From NCBI RefSeq assembly GCF_031326345.1, contig NZ_CP133671.1, forward strand, positions 2,790,001 through 2,854,000: 64,000 bases of DNA. Direction: 5' to 3'. A model generated the notes under the pieces. It had not been told where the DNA came from, did not search any database, and worked only from the letters and a program-made list of their open reading frames with translations. Each line of letters begins with the position of its first letter. The stretch's first letter is position 1. This DNA is from Aureispira sp. CCB-E. GTDB taxonomy: Bacteria > Bacteroidota > Bacteroidia > Chitinophagales > Saprospiraceae. Of this stretch, positions 35,741 through 43,903 are shown in pieces. Both the position numbers and the translations under genes were made by a program.

Positions 35741-36996
35741 TTTGAAACCCTACATAAAAACTTAGAAAAAACTAAGACGAGTTCTTTGAAAATATGAGAG
35801 AAAAGACGAAAGGGATTTCCCTTTCAATAAAATAATGAACTAATTTTAAGCCCAATGTAAAAATTGAAAACTGTTGATTTTGTTTTTCTTGAACTTTCTT
35901 TTTTACTGGACTGTTTTGATGTAAAGCACCAAATCCCATAATAAAACAAAAAGCTAATGCACCAACAATCAACAGATTAAATATGTCATAAGCTTCCTTT
36001 AATCTTGTTTTATGCATATTAAATCCTCTTGATTTGAAATCTTTGAACATGGTTTCAATTGAAAAACGCAGTTCATATTGCCTTATAATTTCAAAGGGGT
36101 CATCTAGATTACTAATCAAAAATATTGGCTCATCATATTTAGGATCATGCCAATGCAGAAAATTTACATCTTGAATTTTCTCTTTAGAAAACTCAACAGA
36201 TGGGATAAACAAAAATGTTTCTCCATCTGGTACTTTTGTAAATCGAGGTTTAAAACAGTCTCCTTGCTCATGTAAAATTGTATTCTTGGCTGTTCTTACA
36301 GCATATTTCCAGCCTAACTTTAGGCGACATAATTGCTGTATAGATGCTCCATCAAACTCTCCATCTCCTAATAAAGTCACTTTAGTTTGAGTAAAAAGAA
36401 TCGGTTTTAAGATTTCGGCTGCTTGTTGAATAATGTCTAAATGCATTTGTTGGGGGAAATGTCCTTTACGCCCTTTTCTGATTACCCAACAAATAGGAAT
36501 ACTACGTTTTTTCCAAGCTAGACTGACAACAAGAGCGACATGTTTACTTCCCATTTGACTCCCATCTATTACTAAACTAATGTCTTGATTATTATTCTTT
36601 TTGGATAAAGCAAAACGTAAAAATGCAATTAGAAAGGGAAGATAATGTACCTTGTAATCTGTCCACTTATTTGACAGAAATCGTTTGGCATGAACAACTC
36701 GACTTGCGGCATCTATATCTTGAGGTAAACCACTACCTATATCTGGCAAATGGCTACTTTTTCGTTTAATCATTCCTGTCACTAAGCCACACAAAGTGTT
36801 CAAACGGCTTAGTGCATGCCCCGATGGCTCTTGCTGATATAGACTTTTTAAACTATCTTTGACTTGTGAAAAAATCGTTTTTTTTCATATTGACAGGTTT
36901 TGTTTGATATTCGCATTACAAATATGACCTGTCTTTTTCTTTTCTCTACCTAATTTTCAAAAAACTTCTTCTTTTCTTTTTATGTAGGGTTTCAAA
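35741..36996 (-). mobile_element. IS4-family insertion sequence, complete
   Basis: 1256 bases bounded by perfect 20-bp terminal inverted repeats, TTTGAAACCCTACATAAAAA at the left and its exact complement at 36977-36996. The flanks carry an 8-bp direct duplication ACGTACTA (35733-35740 and 36997-37004). It encodes one DDE transposase. The intact ends and exact target duplication point to recent insertion. Confidence 0.92.
35772..36803 (-). CDS. IS4-family DDE transposase
   Basis: 343 aa as drawn from a TTG at 36803. Catalytic residues: first Asp in LVIDGSQMG, second in LLGDGEFDG, and the Glu in the IS4 signature YELRFSIETMFKDFK (Tyr-x2-Arg-x3-Glu-x6-Lys). The coding similarity continues upstream of this TTG (FSQVKDSLKSLYQQEPSGH) to a stop at 36885-36887, while the only nearby ATG (36888) is one frame off and is followed by a run of eight As. 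Removing one A joins ATG to this frame. So the protein may be made by slippage on the A-run, or the gene carries a frameshift or a sequencing error. Confidence 0.88.
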   Translation of the reverse strand: MNTLCGLVTGMIKRKSSHLPDIGSGLPQDIDAASRVVHAKRFLSNKWTDYKVHYLPFLIAFLRFALSKKNNNQDISLVIDGSQMGSKHVALVVSLAWKKRSIPICWVIRKGRKGHFPQQMHLDIIQQAAEILKPILFTQTKVTLLGDGEFDGASIQQLCRLKLGWKYAVRTAKNTILHEQGDCFKPRFTKVPDGETFLFIPSVEFSKEKIQDVNFLHWHDPKYDEPIFLISNLDDPFEIIRQYELRFSIETMFKDFKSRGFNMHKTRLKEAYDIFNLLIVGALAFCFIMGFGALHQNSPVKKKVQEKQNQQFSIFTLGLKLVHYFIEREIPFVFSLIFSKNSS

Positions 36997-37157
36997 ACGT
37001 ACTATAAATTTATACAAAGGACAGCAGTAATGGTTTGGAAAAGATGTTGCGTTAAAATATCAATTTTTCTTGTCTTCTTTTCTGTCACTTACTTAAGCTA
37101 AATTATTAGTAATAAACGGTATATTTGTTCCTATTAAATGAACTCAATTGATTTAAA

Positions 37158-37955
37158 ATGCAACAGTCTAATTTTTTAAATTATAAGATTACTTTCTTTC
37201 TCTTATTATCTATCTTATTTTTTGCTTGTGAACGCATTGTCGAGACCTTGGCACCAATAGATTTTGAATATTATCCTATAGAAGTAGGGAAATACAAAAC
37301 TTATCAGATAGATTCTATTGTATACGACGAATATAATTGTACAGTTCAAACGACTACTTATCAAATAAAAGAAGTTACAGAAACAGAAACGGTAGACGGA
37401 GAAGGTGACCCTGCTTTTGTGATTAAACGTTATTTTAGAAAAACAAGTAATGATGCTTGGGTCTTGTATAACATTTGGACAGAAAAGATAGAAGGTGACC
37501 AAGTACAACGGGTAGAAGACAATCAGCGGATGATAAAGATGGTGGCTCCAATGCAGCAAGATCGTCGTTGGGATGGAATTGTATACATTCGAAGAGATAC
37601 TTTGGTGCCTATTCGGGGAGGTTCTATTGATATGTTTAAAGATTGGGATGACTTTGTATGCGAAGATATTGGTGATAGCTTTGTAGATACCTTGTCCAAT
37701 ACAATTTACCCAGATGTTGCCAAAATTGTTCAAGTAGACAAAACGAATAACATCGAACGTCGATTTTCGACCGAAGTTTATGCCAAAGGGATTGGTATGG
37801 TGTACAAAGAAATGCGCATTTTAGATACACAATGTCGCCCTCCAGGAACTTGTACTGGAAATAGTGACATTGGCTCTTGTATTGGGACACCTTGGCATAT
37901 CAAAGCAGAGAAGGGGTTTATCTTAAAGCAATCCTTGATTGAGCACAATTACTAA
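37158..37955 (+). CDS. Hypothetical lipoprotein in operon with a LytTR regulator
   Basis: 265 aa. Leader ITFFLLLSILFFAC with lipobox Cys near residue 24. The mature domain starts APIDFEYYPIEVGKYKTYQID, a motif repeatedly seen at the start of exported Bacteroidota proteins of unknown function, and has four further cysteines in the C-terminal part (CRPPGTC, GSC). The next gene, a LytTR-type DNA-binding protein, begins 12 bases after its stop, so the two are probably co-transcribed. It may be a sensor or the target of that regulator. The IS4 element ends ~150 bases upstream and might have altered its promoter. Confidence 0.75.
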   Translation: MQQSNFLNYKITFFLLLSILFFACERIVETLAPIDFEYYPIEVGKYKTYQIDSIVYDEYNCTVQTTTYQIKEVTETETVDGEGDPAFVIKRYFRKTSNDAWVLYNIWTEKIEGDQVQRVEDNQRMIKMVAPMQQDRRWDGIVYIRRDTLVPIRGGSIDMFKDWDDFVCEDIGDSFVDTLSNTIYPDVAKIVQVDKTNNIERRFSTEVYAKGIGMVYKEMRILDTQCRPPGTCTGNSDIGSCIGTPWHIKAEKGFILKQSLIEHNY

Positions 37956-37967
37956 TATTTAGGAGGT

Positions 37968-38306
37968 ATGGATACAAACAGCTCTCAACATCATTTTACA
38001 TTTATCAAGTCGAATAAAAAATACATAAAAATCAATTTAGACGAAATTACGTATATCAAAGGTCTGGGGAATTATGTCGAAATTTATATGCAATTGGGCA
38101 AGCGGTATATTTACTACAAGGCTTTGAAAGATTTGATAGAAGTCTTGCCGCCGCATTTTATGAGAATACATAATTCCTATATTGTTAACCTAATGGCAAT
38201 TGACGCACTTGAAGATAATCACATTTATATTAATAATGATAAAATATCCGTAGCTAAAAGTTATCGAGATTGCCTAAAAAAATCAATCGAAGGATTGTTG
38301 CTTTAG
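37968..38306 (+). CDS. Stand-alone LytTR DNA-binding regulator
   Basis: 112 aa, nearly all a LytTR domain: FIKSNKKYIKINLDEITYIKGLGNYVEI, KALKDLIEVLPPHFMRIHNSYIVNL, then the final strand region. There is no receiver domain, so it is not a classical two-component regulator; such short forms work as autonomous transcription factors, sometimes with a membrane partner. AGGAGGT directly abuts the ATG with no spacing, too close for normal Shine-Dalgarno use. The partner is likely the upstream lipoprotein gene in the same operon. Confidence 0.85.
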   Translation: MDTNSSQHHFTFIKSNKKYIKINLDEITYIKGLGNYVEIYMQLGKRYIYYKALKDLIEVLPPHFMRIHNSYIVNLMAIDALEDNHIYINNDKISVAKSYRDCLKKSIEGLLL

Positions 38307-38519
38307 TAGATGGTTTTTTTAGAAGTTATATCCAATAAGATCATTTGTGGAAAATCAAAAACATAAAGAATAAGGCAAAGTAAATAAATACAGGGTTCAA
38401 CTAAATAGTAGCTTTGCAGAACAGCGTAAGATCATCTAATTTGTGCCTATTCAAACTTGGATAGAAGCAAAAAATGCTTTGATAACAAGTGTTTTAAGAT
38501 CATTTTAAATAATTAGATT

Positions 38520-38990
38520 ATGTTAACGGACAATCGCACAACAAATGTTTATCCATTAAAAGATGATGTGGCAACTATTTCAGGACTAATTCAGGCTTCT
38601 TATGAAGTTGTCTCTGGTTTCAAAGGGGAGCAGAGAGAATGGGCACGTGACTTATCTTTACACCATCCCAAAGCTATTTATTCGTATAAAAATTCGGAGA
38701 ATAAACAGGTTACTATTCCTATAAGTGAGTTCCATGAAGATACAGATTCTATGATTATGGAAACGGATTTTTTTGAGTACGAAGTCCATAGAGAGGTCAA
38801 GGTTTTTGGAAACATTGCACAAGTTTGGAGTACGTATGAAACAACCTTGATGAAAGATGGACCTGTGAGAAGAAGAGGTATTAATAGTATTCAACTAGTT
38901 TATGAAAAAGACAGATGGTGGATTATATCTTGGGTCTTTGATAAAGAAACGGATGAAAATAGAATTCCAAAAACATTTGATAAACATTAG
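38520..38990 (+). CDS. NTF2/SnoaL-like small protein
   Basis: 156 aa, no leader. The pattern of an N-terminal helix (DDVATISGLIQASYEVVSG), a strand with FFEYEVHREVKVFGNIAQVWSTYE and a final QLVYEKDRWWIISWVFD matches NTF2-like / DUF4440-type folds, which may be enzymes or ligand-binding proteins. No catalytic residues can be named. It stands alone, followed by a perfect hairpin shared with the convergent vWA gene. Confidence 0.65.
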   Translation: MLTDNRTTNVYPLKDDVATISGLIQASYEVVSGFKGEQREWARDLSLHHPKAIYSYKNSENKQVTIPISEFHEDTDSMIMETDFFEYEVHREVKVFGNIAQVWSTYETTLMKDGPVRRRGINSIQLVYEKDRWWIISWVFDKETDENRIPKTFDKH

Positions 38991-39115
38991 AGTAGGTTCG
39001 CAATTTATGTTCTTCGAAACCAAGTATCTATAACTCGAAGATGGAGTTTAAATAGGTTCTGAACCGAATTTGATTTTTTCAAAGTGATAAAAAATATCTG
39101 GAGCACAAGATACAA

Positions 39116-39147
39116 ACAATCGTAATAGCCAACGCTATTACGATTGT
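39116..39147. terminator. Bidirectional hairpin between convergent genes
   Basis: ACAATCGTAATAGC and GCTATTACGATTGT form a perfect 14-bp stem with loop CAAC. There is no strong T-run on either side, but its position between convergent stops suggests termination or transcript-end protection. Confidence 0.6.
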
Positions 39148-39200
39148 TGTTTATGAACTTGACCGTTTCAGAAAATATAGACAGACCTAAAAAATATACC

Positions 39201-40601
39201 TTACTTTCGTATAACTTTTAGGGTATTAGAAGTTCCTCTATCTGTTGTTAGGCTTAAAATATAAATACCAGTTTCCAAATTTAGATGATGCAACTGAATG
39301 GCAGATGTACTAGGATTGAGTTGTCGTGTTAGTATCGGAACACCGTCTATAGAACTTAAGTGTAAAACAGGTTGATTGCCTTTGATGATATAATTGACAT
39401 AAAGGCTGTGTTCAAAGGGATTGGGATAGGTTTTGAGTAGTTGAGAAGGCTGTGGATCAGATGTATCTTCTGTTTGGCGTTTTTTGAATAAAAAAACTAA
39501 GCTACTTGCTAGTAAGATAACAGCGATTCCCATGCCAGCATAGGTGTACAAGCGTTGGGCAGCTTCTTGTTCTTTTTTTTCTAAATGTTGGACAACTTTT
39601 GAGGGGAGTTGTAAAGAAATGTCATTGTTGGTCAAATAAATGGAGTCAATGTCAAATGTCAAACGAAAATCTCTTTGAGCGTTGGAGGCAAGATTTTCAG
39701 AAGCGTAACCTAACTCATAAATCGAGCGTATTTTTTTAGAAATATTATCATAAATATTGGATAAAGCATTGGAGGACTCGGTGTAATAAAAACTACCTCC
39801 TGTTGCTTCGCTCATTTGAGATAAAGCTTCCTTGTTGGCATTGCCCAAGGCAACGGTATAAATAGGAACCTCCATGGATTGAGCTAGTTGAGTGACTTCT
39901 TCTAAGGTAGCACTAGAACTATTGTCTCCTCCATCTGATAAAGCAATGATTACTTTTATGCCTGATTCTTTGGCTATGTTTTCTAAAGAGACTTTGACTG
40001 CATCATAAAAAGCGGTCAATGAGGTGGGTTTCATGGCCGAAATTTGCTTATTGATAAGAACTTGGTCGCTAGAAAAATCAAGAACTTTGTCTACTTTTTC
40101 AGAAAAACCAACCACTTGAATAGAGTCTTTGAGGTTATCCATAGATTGAACAAAACCTTTAACAGCTTTTTTTGCATTATCAATGGGAGCAATATAACCT
40201 TTGGGAGGAATAATTTGACCGTATCGACTATACGTACCTAGAAATTTACCATTCTTATCAAAAAGCTGATTATAATCTTCTGCCATAGATCCTGAATGAT
40301 CAACGACCAATCCTATTTTTATAGATTCATTTTCAGATATTCTTTTTAAACAATGAATGGGGCAGGGTGTTGTGCCTTCGAAGATTTGAACTTGTTGCCT
40401 AGATAAGTTCCAGATAGGATTGCCAGAATGAGTTGCCGCATTAAAAATTACTGTAATTTTGGGAAAATCATCAGGGTAGACCCGTATGATATTAAGAGAA
40501 GCGGTATCTCTACTTTCAAGATTCAAATCAATATTATCTTGCGCTTGCTGCGTCCAACTCCAAAATAGTATTATTACAGAAAAAAAATATTTCATTTCCA
40601 T
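39201..40601 (-). CDS. vWA-domain exported protein with T9SS sorting domain
   Basis: 466 aa. Signal peptide (~1-20). The vWA domain (~95-300) has the MIDAS motif DHSGS, a conserved Thr in SLTAFYDAV and ALSDGGDNSS. A transmembrane-like segment (~352-372, YAGMGIAVILLASSLVFLF) follows, then the T9SS type A tail (LLKTYPNPFEHSLYVNYII, ETGIYILSLTTDRG, LKVIRK). Having both a hydrophobic segment and a T9SS tail is unusual. VWA proteins of this kind mediate adhesion or metal-dependent protein contacts at the surface. Confidence 0.82.
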   Translation of the reverse strand: MEMKYFFSVIILFWSWTQQAQDNIDLNLESRDTASLNIIRVYPDDFPKITVIFNAATHSGNPIWNLSRQQVQIFEGTTPCPIHCLKRISENESIKIGLVVDHSGSMAEDYNQLFDKNGKFLGTYSRYGQIIPPKGYIAPIDNAKKAVKGFVQSMDNLKDSIQVVGFSEKVDKVLDFSSDQVLINKQISAMKPTSLTAFYDAVKVSLENIAKESGIKVIIALSDGGDNSSSATLEEVTQLAQSMEVPIYTVALGNANKEALSQMSEATGGSFYYTESSNALSNIYDNISKKIRSIYELGYASENLASNAQRDFRLTFDIDSIYLTNNDISLQLPSKVVQHLEKKEQEAAQRLYTYAGMGIAVILLASSLVFLFKKRQTEDTSDPQPSQLLKTYPNPFEHSLYVNYIIKGNQPVLHLSSIDGVPILTRQLNPSTSAIQLHHLNLETGIYILSLTTDRGTSNTLKVIRK

Positions 40602-40793
40602 GCTTGAAGGGTTATGTATTTGCTAAATGTAATAATACAACTCATTTTTATGAAAAATAATTCTATTAGCTCTGTATTTTAATTACAGAATCGTTAGATG
40701 TGCTTCATGAAAGACCAATTCAAAAAAATTCTAAAAAGTATTGGTGTCGCTAGTTGATTGAGGGAATGGGTAGAAGCTTCAATGCGATTCTAA

Positions 40794-41153
40794 TTAAAAA
40801 ATCTCCTCTTCTTCCTCTTGCCAATAAGGTTCTACAATGCATAAAAAAACTAAATCTTTTTGACCAATGTTTTTAATATACTGTGAGGCATTGGGAGGAA
40901 CTAAAAAGACATCATCTTTGTTCACTTCAAAGCTCTTGTTGTCAATGTGCATTTCTCCTTTTCCATCCAAAATATAATAGGTTTCAGAGCCTTTGAGTTG
41001 ATGGGGAAGAGAGGCTTGACCGACTTCCACCCGTGCATGAGCTAGGCTGTATCCTATAGAAACATTGTCATGCAAAGGGTGCATAATTTCTTTTAACCTG
41101 GTATGATCTCCTGCTACAAATTCGGTAGCATCATTTAGTTTTTTATAAAACAT
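40794..41153 (-). CDS. Cupin-domain protein
   Basis: 119 aa, a single cupin barrel. Motif 1-like region: GQASLPHQLKGSETYYILDGKGEMHI (one His, one Glu in metal-ligand positions). Motif 2-like region: VPPNASQYIKNIGQKDLVFLCIVEPYW. Such small cupins may be epimerases, isomerases or metal-binding storage proteins. It begins FYKKLNDATEFVAGDHTRLKEIMHP, which is the start of a common group of small uncharacterised cupins. Divergent from the fusion enzyme at 41291. Confidence 0.8.
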   Translation of the reverse strand: MFYKKLNDATEFVAGDHTRLKEIMHPLHDNVSIGYSLAHARVEVGQASLPHQLKGSETYYILDGKGEMHIDNKSFEVNKDDVFLVPPNASQYIKNIGQKDLVFLCIVEPYWQEEEEEIF

Positions 41154-41192
41154 AGTTTATATTAATTGTTAATACTTGTTACAAAATAGTTT

Positions 41193-41223
41193 TTTGTAAA
41201 AACGTTACTTTGTGTATCTTTTG
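41193..41223 (+). promoter_or_regulatory. Candidate promoter of the fusion-enzyme operon
   Basis: TTTG, 18 bases, then TATCTTTTG, ~70 bases before the ATG at 41291. The -7 box has one extra T relative to TAnnTTTG. Confidence 0.3.
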
Positions 41224-41290
41224 CCCGAAAGTCGAGAAAAATCTAAAAACTAGCGCGTAGCATTACTTCAATAAATAAGAAAAATATTGC

Positions 41291-43903
41291 ATGAAACCTA
41301 AAAAGCTTCAACAAAAACTTCCCATTAGTTATTTGATGTTGACCTATATTGGTCGTATCAACCGAATAACGTATTGGCATGCAGTAATTTTTATTTGGTT
41401 AGCATTTTATGTGTGTTACAATTTAATAGAGTATGTTTTTGGTACTCCAGCAACAATGATTTTGTATCCCTTTTTGTTTTGGAGTTTGTTGGCTACTGCG
41501 ACCAAGCGGTTACACGATGTCGGAAAGTCTGGATATGCTTTATTGATTTTAATCATCCCAATTCTAGGACCACTATGGTTAATTTATCAATTAGGTTTTA
41601 AAAAAGGAGTAGCTGCTGCGAATGATTATGGGGGAAATCCCTCTAGTGCAGACGACTATTTGCAAGTGCCTGATGGCAAAAAAATCTACCATCTAAAAAC
41701 TAAGGAGCGTATTGTTAATGATGTGACGCAATTGAACCCTGTTATTGTGGCGGAAATTAAGTGCCCTACTAGCATTGAAGAAATACAAGACATCGTTAAA
41801 CAAACAGAAGGCAGTATTTCTATTGGTGGGGGACGTTTTAGTATGGGAGGGCAAACCACTAGTACTCAAAGTACGCATTTGGATATGCGCCAATTTAATC
41901 AAATCGTAACTTTCTCCAAAGAAGAAAAACGCATTAAGGTTCAAGCAGGAGTAAGGTGGTGCGATATACAGGCACATATTGACCCTCATAATTTGAGTGT
42001 GATGATCATGCAAACCTATGCCAATTTTACAGTTGGTGGTTCGGTTAGTGTCAATGTTCACGGTCGTTACATGGGCTTGGGTGCTGTGATTTTGTCTGTT
42101 TTGTCTGTAGATGTAGTTTTGGCAGATGGAAGCTTGAAGCACGCTAGTCGAACAGAAAATACAGAGCTGTTCTTTGGAGTAGTGGGAGGATATGGAGGAT
42201 TAGGAATATTGGTTCAAGTCGAATTGGCATTGACGGATAATATTCCTGTAAAACGAGTTCGCCAAAAAATGAATAGGAAAGATTACTGGGCATTTTTTGA
42301 TGAAAATGTTCGGTTTGATGACAAAATTGTTTTTCATAATGCGGATTTGTATTTGCCTTCTATTCAGAAAATTAATGCGGTATCTTGGGTGAAAACAGAC
42401 GAAAAACCTAATGTAAAGCATCGTTTAATGCCCTTGAAAGCTTCTTATCCTTTGGAGCGTTATTTTTTCTGGGTGACCTCTGAATCTCCTTTTGGAAAAT
42501 GGCGAAGAGAACACATTATTGAACCTCTGTTTTATTTGGGAAAGCGTGTGCATTGGCGAAATTATGAGGCTGGATACGACGTAGCAGAATTGGAACCTAA
42601 ATCTCGCAAATGGAAAACGTATGTTTTGTTAGAATATTTTGTGCCTATTTTGAAGTTTGATGCATTCTCAGACAAAATGAATGAAATATTTTTACGTCAT
42701 AAAGTAAATGTTATCAATATTTCTATTCGACACGCTGTCCCTGACGAAGGGGCTTATCTCGCATGGGCACGCGAAGAAGTATTTGCGTTTGTCGTATATT
42801 ATAAACAAGAAACAAGTGCAGCAGCAAAAGGAGCTGTTGCCGTTTGGAACAGAGAATTGGTAGATGCTGTTCTGGAAATAGGAGGAACATACTATCTGCC
42901 TTATCAAGCTCATGCGACTAGAGCACAATTTTTAAAAGCTTATCCTAGAGCAACAGAATTATTCCAACTAAAAGCGCAATTGGATCCTGAGTTTCGTTTT
43001 AGAAATGTGATTTGGGATCATTATTATCAGCCTAAAAAACAACTCAATATGACTAATACTGGAGAATTTCAACAAGTCTTTTCTGATGTAAAGCAACGCG
43101 ATGCTTTTTTTCGATTTTTGCAAGTAGTGTATAATTTGTACCCAGAGGAAAAATTTCACCATCTTATTGTAAAAGCTTGTGAAGAAAAACAAGCTGATCA
43201 AGCTATTTATGAGTTGGTTCAAAGCCAGCTATCAACCATTAAACCTTTCTTGGCAGATTTAAGATATGGGTTGCCTGCGCTAAAAAAACAAAAGCAAGAA
43301 ATGACTCGTCAAACTTTGGAGTTGTTGGAAGGAAAGAAACAGATAGATGGGTATATGGAGATAGGGGCACCAGCACGTTACATATCCGATTTGCGAAAAA
43401 AGGTGAACGTAACTGGAAATATTTACATCATGCATGATTATGCGCCTGATTATTCTATTGCGGCTATGTTGGAGCGTGGGCAAATCCGAAAATTAGGGCA
43501 ATACATTCCGCTAGATTATCAACCTATTGATCCCAATATCGTTCCTGATGCTAGTATTGATGTGGTTTCTTGTATGATTGGTTTGCATCATTGCCCTGTT
43601 CAAGCTTTAGAGCCTTTTATTCGTTCGATACATCGAGTTTTGCGTAAAGGGGGGCGTTTTATTTTGCGTGATCACGATGCAGGAACAGCTTCAATGGCAA
43701 CCTTTTGCTCTTTGGTACACACCGTATTTAATTTAGGATTAAATGAATCTTGGGATTTTAATCAAAATGAGTTTAGAAACTTTAAGTCGATAGAAGAGTG
43801 GTGTCAGATAGTTTGTAAGTTGGGATTCGAGGATAAAGGCTTCCGAATTTTGCAACACAAAGATCCTTCAGACAACACCTTAGTATCACTCATAAAGTTG
43901 TAA
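41291..43903 (+). CDS. DUF805 - FAD-dependent oxidase - SAM methyltransferase fusion
   Basis: 870 aa in three parts. Residues ~12-115: a DUF805 membrane domain (YLMLTYIGRINRITYWHAVI, LFWSLLATATKRLHDVGKSG, IPILGPLWLIYQLGFKKG). Residues ~146-620: an FAD-linked oxidase of the PCMH/FAD_binding_4 type with GGGRFSMGGQ at 179-188, GVRWCDIQ, NFTVGGSVSVNVHG and VVGGYGGLGI; the covalent-flavin His found in berberine-bridge enzymes is Arg here. Residues ~650-870: a class I methyltransferase-like domain with a loose motif I (YMEIGAPARY near 685) and SIDVVSCMIGLHHCP near 757. The stop codon touches the next gene's ATG. This may be a membrane-bound oxidase-methylase pathway enzyme; the substrate is unknown. 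Confidence 0.85.
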   Translation: MKPKKLQQKLPISYLMLTYIGRINRITYWHAVIFIWLAFYVCYNLIEYVFGTPATMILYPFLFWSLLATATKRLHDVGKSGYALLILIIPILGPLWLIYQLGFKKGVAAANDYGGNPSSADDYLQVPDGKKIYHLKTKERIVNDVTQLNPVIVAEIKCPTSIEEIQDIVKQTEGSISIGGGRFSMGGQTTSTQSTHLDMRQFNQIVTFSKEEKRIKVQAGVRWCDIQAHIDPHNLSVMIMQTYANFTVGGSVSVNVHGRYMGLGAVILSVLSVDVVLADGSLKHASRTENTELFFGVVGGYGGLGILVQVELALTDNIPVKRVRQKMNRKDYWAFFDENVRFDDKIVFHNADLYLPSIQKINAVSWVKTDEKPNVKHRLMPLKASYPLERYFFWVTSESPFGKWRREHIIEPLFYLGKRVHWRNYEAGYDVAELEPKSRKWKTYVLLEYFVPILKFDAFSDKMNEIFLRHKVNVINISIRHAVPDEGAYLAWAREEVFAFVVYYKQETSAAAKGAVAVWNRELVDAVLEIGGTYYLPYQAHATRAQFLKAYPRATELFQLKAQLDPEFRFRNVIWDHYYQPKKQLNMTNTGEFQQVFSDVKQRDAFFRFLQVVYNLYPEEKFHHLIVKACEEKQADQAIYELVQSQLSTIKPFLADLRYGLPALKKQKQEMTRQTLELLEGKKQIDGYMEIGAPARYISDLRKKVNVTGNIYIMHDYAPDYSIAAMLERGQIRKLGQYIPLDYQPIDPNIVPDASIDVVSCMIGLHHCPVQALEPFIRSIHRVLRKGGRFILRDHDAGTASMATFCSLVHTVFNLGLNESWDFNQNEFRNFKSIEEWCQIVCKLGFEDKGFRILQHKDPSDNTLVSLIKL

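Noticed and set aside
37961-37970. AGGAGGT as the ribosome-binding site of the LytTR gene
   Set aside because: It abuts the ATG with no spacer; Bacteroidota rarely use such sites, so it is probably chance.
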